NCBI GenBank assembly: GCA_003695285.1
Contig: RFIL01000237.1
Coordinates: 1 to 6,655, forward strand
Source of the DNA: Calditrichota bacterium
GTDB lineage: Bacteria > Calditrichota > Calditrichia > RBG-13-44-9 > J075
Reading direction: 5' to 3'
DNA: 6,655 bases
In this document: in pieces, positions 5,663-6,655 of the stretch
Layout of the letters: each line of letters starts with the position of its first letter
Position numbering within the stretch: the stretch's first letter is position 1
Made by a program: the position numbers and the translations under genes
Notes under the pieces: model-generated
What the model saw: the letters and a program-made list of their open reading frames with translations, nothing else
Database searches by the model: none
Told to the model about the DNA's origin: nothing

Positions 5663-6655
5663 ATGGAACCTAAAAAAACCGCCCTCTATGATATCCATGT
5701 AAAATTGGGCGCAAAAATGGTTGAGTTTGCTGGTTTTTTAATGCCCATCCAATACAGCAGTATATTGGAAGAACATCGAAGAGTGAGAACCACTGTAGGG
5801 GTCTTTGATGTTTCCCATATGGGGGAAATTGTCATCCGGGGAGATCGGGCAGAGGAGTTTGTCAATTATATCACCATCAATGATGTGAGCAAAATTCAGG
5901 TAAATCAAGCCCAGTATACCGCCATGTGTTATGATAATGGGGGCATTGTTGATGATTTGATTGTCTATCGATTTCCGGATCATTTTCTTCTGGTTGTTAA
6001 TGCAGCTAATACTGAAAAGGATTATCAGTGGATAAAAGAGCATCAATTTGATGGGGTAGAAGTGGAGAATATCAGCGATACCATCACTCAATTAGCTGTT
6101 CAGGGCAAGAAGGCGGAGGATACCCTCCAGCAACTGACGAAAGTAAATTTATCGGAAATTAAATTTTATTGGTTCAGGGAGGGGGAACTGGCAGGTGTGC
6201 CCATGATTATCTCTCGAACCGGCTATACCGGCGAACCGGGCTTCGAGCTTTATTTTGACCGAAAATATTCCACTCAGGTGTGGGATGCCGTCTTTGAAGC
6301 AGGTAAAGCATTTGATATTGCTCCTATTGGACTGGGTGCTCGCGATTCCTTAAGGTTGGAAAAGAAATATTGCTTATATGGTAATGATATTGATGAGACA
6401 ACCAATCCCTTCGAAGCCGGTTTAGGCTGGATTACCAAGCTGGATAAGGGCGATTTTATCGGGAGGGAATCTCTGTTAAAAATTAAGGAAGAGGGAATCT
6501 CACGAAAACTGATGGGATTTGTTGTAGAGGGTCGGTTAATCCCTCGACACGGGTATGGTGTCACTAAAGATGGTCAAACGATAGGCCAGGTGACCAGTGG
6601 GGCTTTTTCTCCTATTCTTGAACAGAACATCGGTCTGGCATATATCAGTAAAGAA
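5663..6655 (+). CDS. gcvT: Glycine cleavage system T-protein (aminomethyltransferase), 3' partial
   Basis: GcvT takes the aminomethyl group held on lipoylated GcvH, releases ammonia and passes the methylene group to tetrahydrofolate, giving 5,10-methylene-THF. The frame is open from the ATG at 5663 to the last base, giving 331 residues. Full proteins have about 360-370, so 30-40 C-terminal residues are missing only because the window ends. Motifs in order: KMVEFAGFLMPIQY near residue 18, GVFDVSHMGE (46-55), QYTAMCYDNGGIVDDLIVY, containing the Asp pair with the catalytic folate-site Asp, VVNAAN, SRTGYTGEPGFELY, GLGARDSLRLE, the LYGND motif, EAGLGWITK, FIGRESL, and the C-terminal barrel pieces GQVTSG and SPILEQNIGLAY. 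No key residue is missing. The gcvH and gcvP partners are not in the window and may follow downstream. The gene has its own strong ribosome site and lies about 250 bases after a terminator, so it probably starts its own transcript. Confidence 0.96.
   Translation, partial: MEPKKTALYDIHVKLGAKMVEFAGFLMPIQYSSILEEHRRVRTTVGVFDVSHMGEIVIRGDRAEEFVNYITINDVSKIQVNQAQYTAMCYDNGGIVDDLIVYRFPDHFLLVVNAANTEKDYQWIKEHQFDGVEVENISDTITQLAVQGKKAEDTLQQLTKVNLSEIKFYWFREGELAGVPMIISRTGYTGEPGFELYFDRKYSTQVWDAVFEAGKAFDIAPIGLGARDSLRLEKKYCLYGNDIDETTNPFEAGLGWITKLDKGDFIGRESLLKIKEEGISRKLMGFVVEGRLIPRHGYGVTKDGQTIGQVTSGAFSPILEQNIGLAYISKE

Noticed and set aside
5738..6564. Minus-strand open frames at 5738-6091 and 6274-6564
   Set aside because: They are antisense to the well-conserved gcvT frame and show no recognisable protein motif.

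Overview
The window comes from a bacterium, most likely a member of the FCB group or a neighbouring uncultured lineage (Calditrichota, Marinimicrobia or KSB1-like). The main clue is the first gene. It is a very long secreted subtilase that ends in a VYPNPY-type C-terminal domain, the signature of cargo of the type IX secretion system (or its FlgD-Ig-like relatives). The coding DNA is moderately AT-rich and the main spacer is strongly AT-rich. Placement below this level cannot be made from the sequence alone.

Layout: (1) 1-3867, plus strand, the 3' part of a multidomain S8 serine protease whose start lies before the window. (2) 3881-4564, plus strand, a dephospho-CoA kinase family protein (coaE), 13 bases behind the protease stop and probably in the same transcript. 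Its P-loop has glutamine in place of the usual lysine. (3) 4598-5077, minus strand, a stand-alone CheW chemotaxis coupling protein, convergent with coaE across only 33 bases, with a strong Shine-Dalgarno and a plausible sigma-28-type promoter. (4) 5078-5662, a 585-base AT-rich spacer holding the cheW promoter region, phased A-tracts, and a strong intrinsic terminator on the plus strand with no plus-strand gene in front of it. The terminator may close a small RNA with pyrimidine-rich, anti-Shine-Dalgarno-like segments. (5) 5663-6655, plus strand, gcvT (glycine cleavage T-protein, aminomethyltransferase), cut by the window end and lacking about the last 30-40 residues.

The genes do not form one pathway. 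The protease is extracellular, CoaE makes coenzyme A, CheW links chemoreceptors to the CheA kinase, and GcvT feeds one-carbon metabolism. The region looks like ordinary chromosome, with no sign of mobile elements, CRISPR arrays, tRNA or rRNA. The least explained parts are the CoaE P-loop change and the 5241-5415 spacer segment with its orphan terminator. No clearly new multi-gene system is visible.
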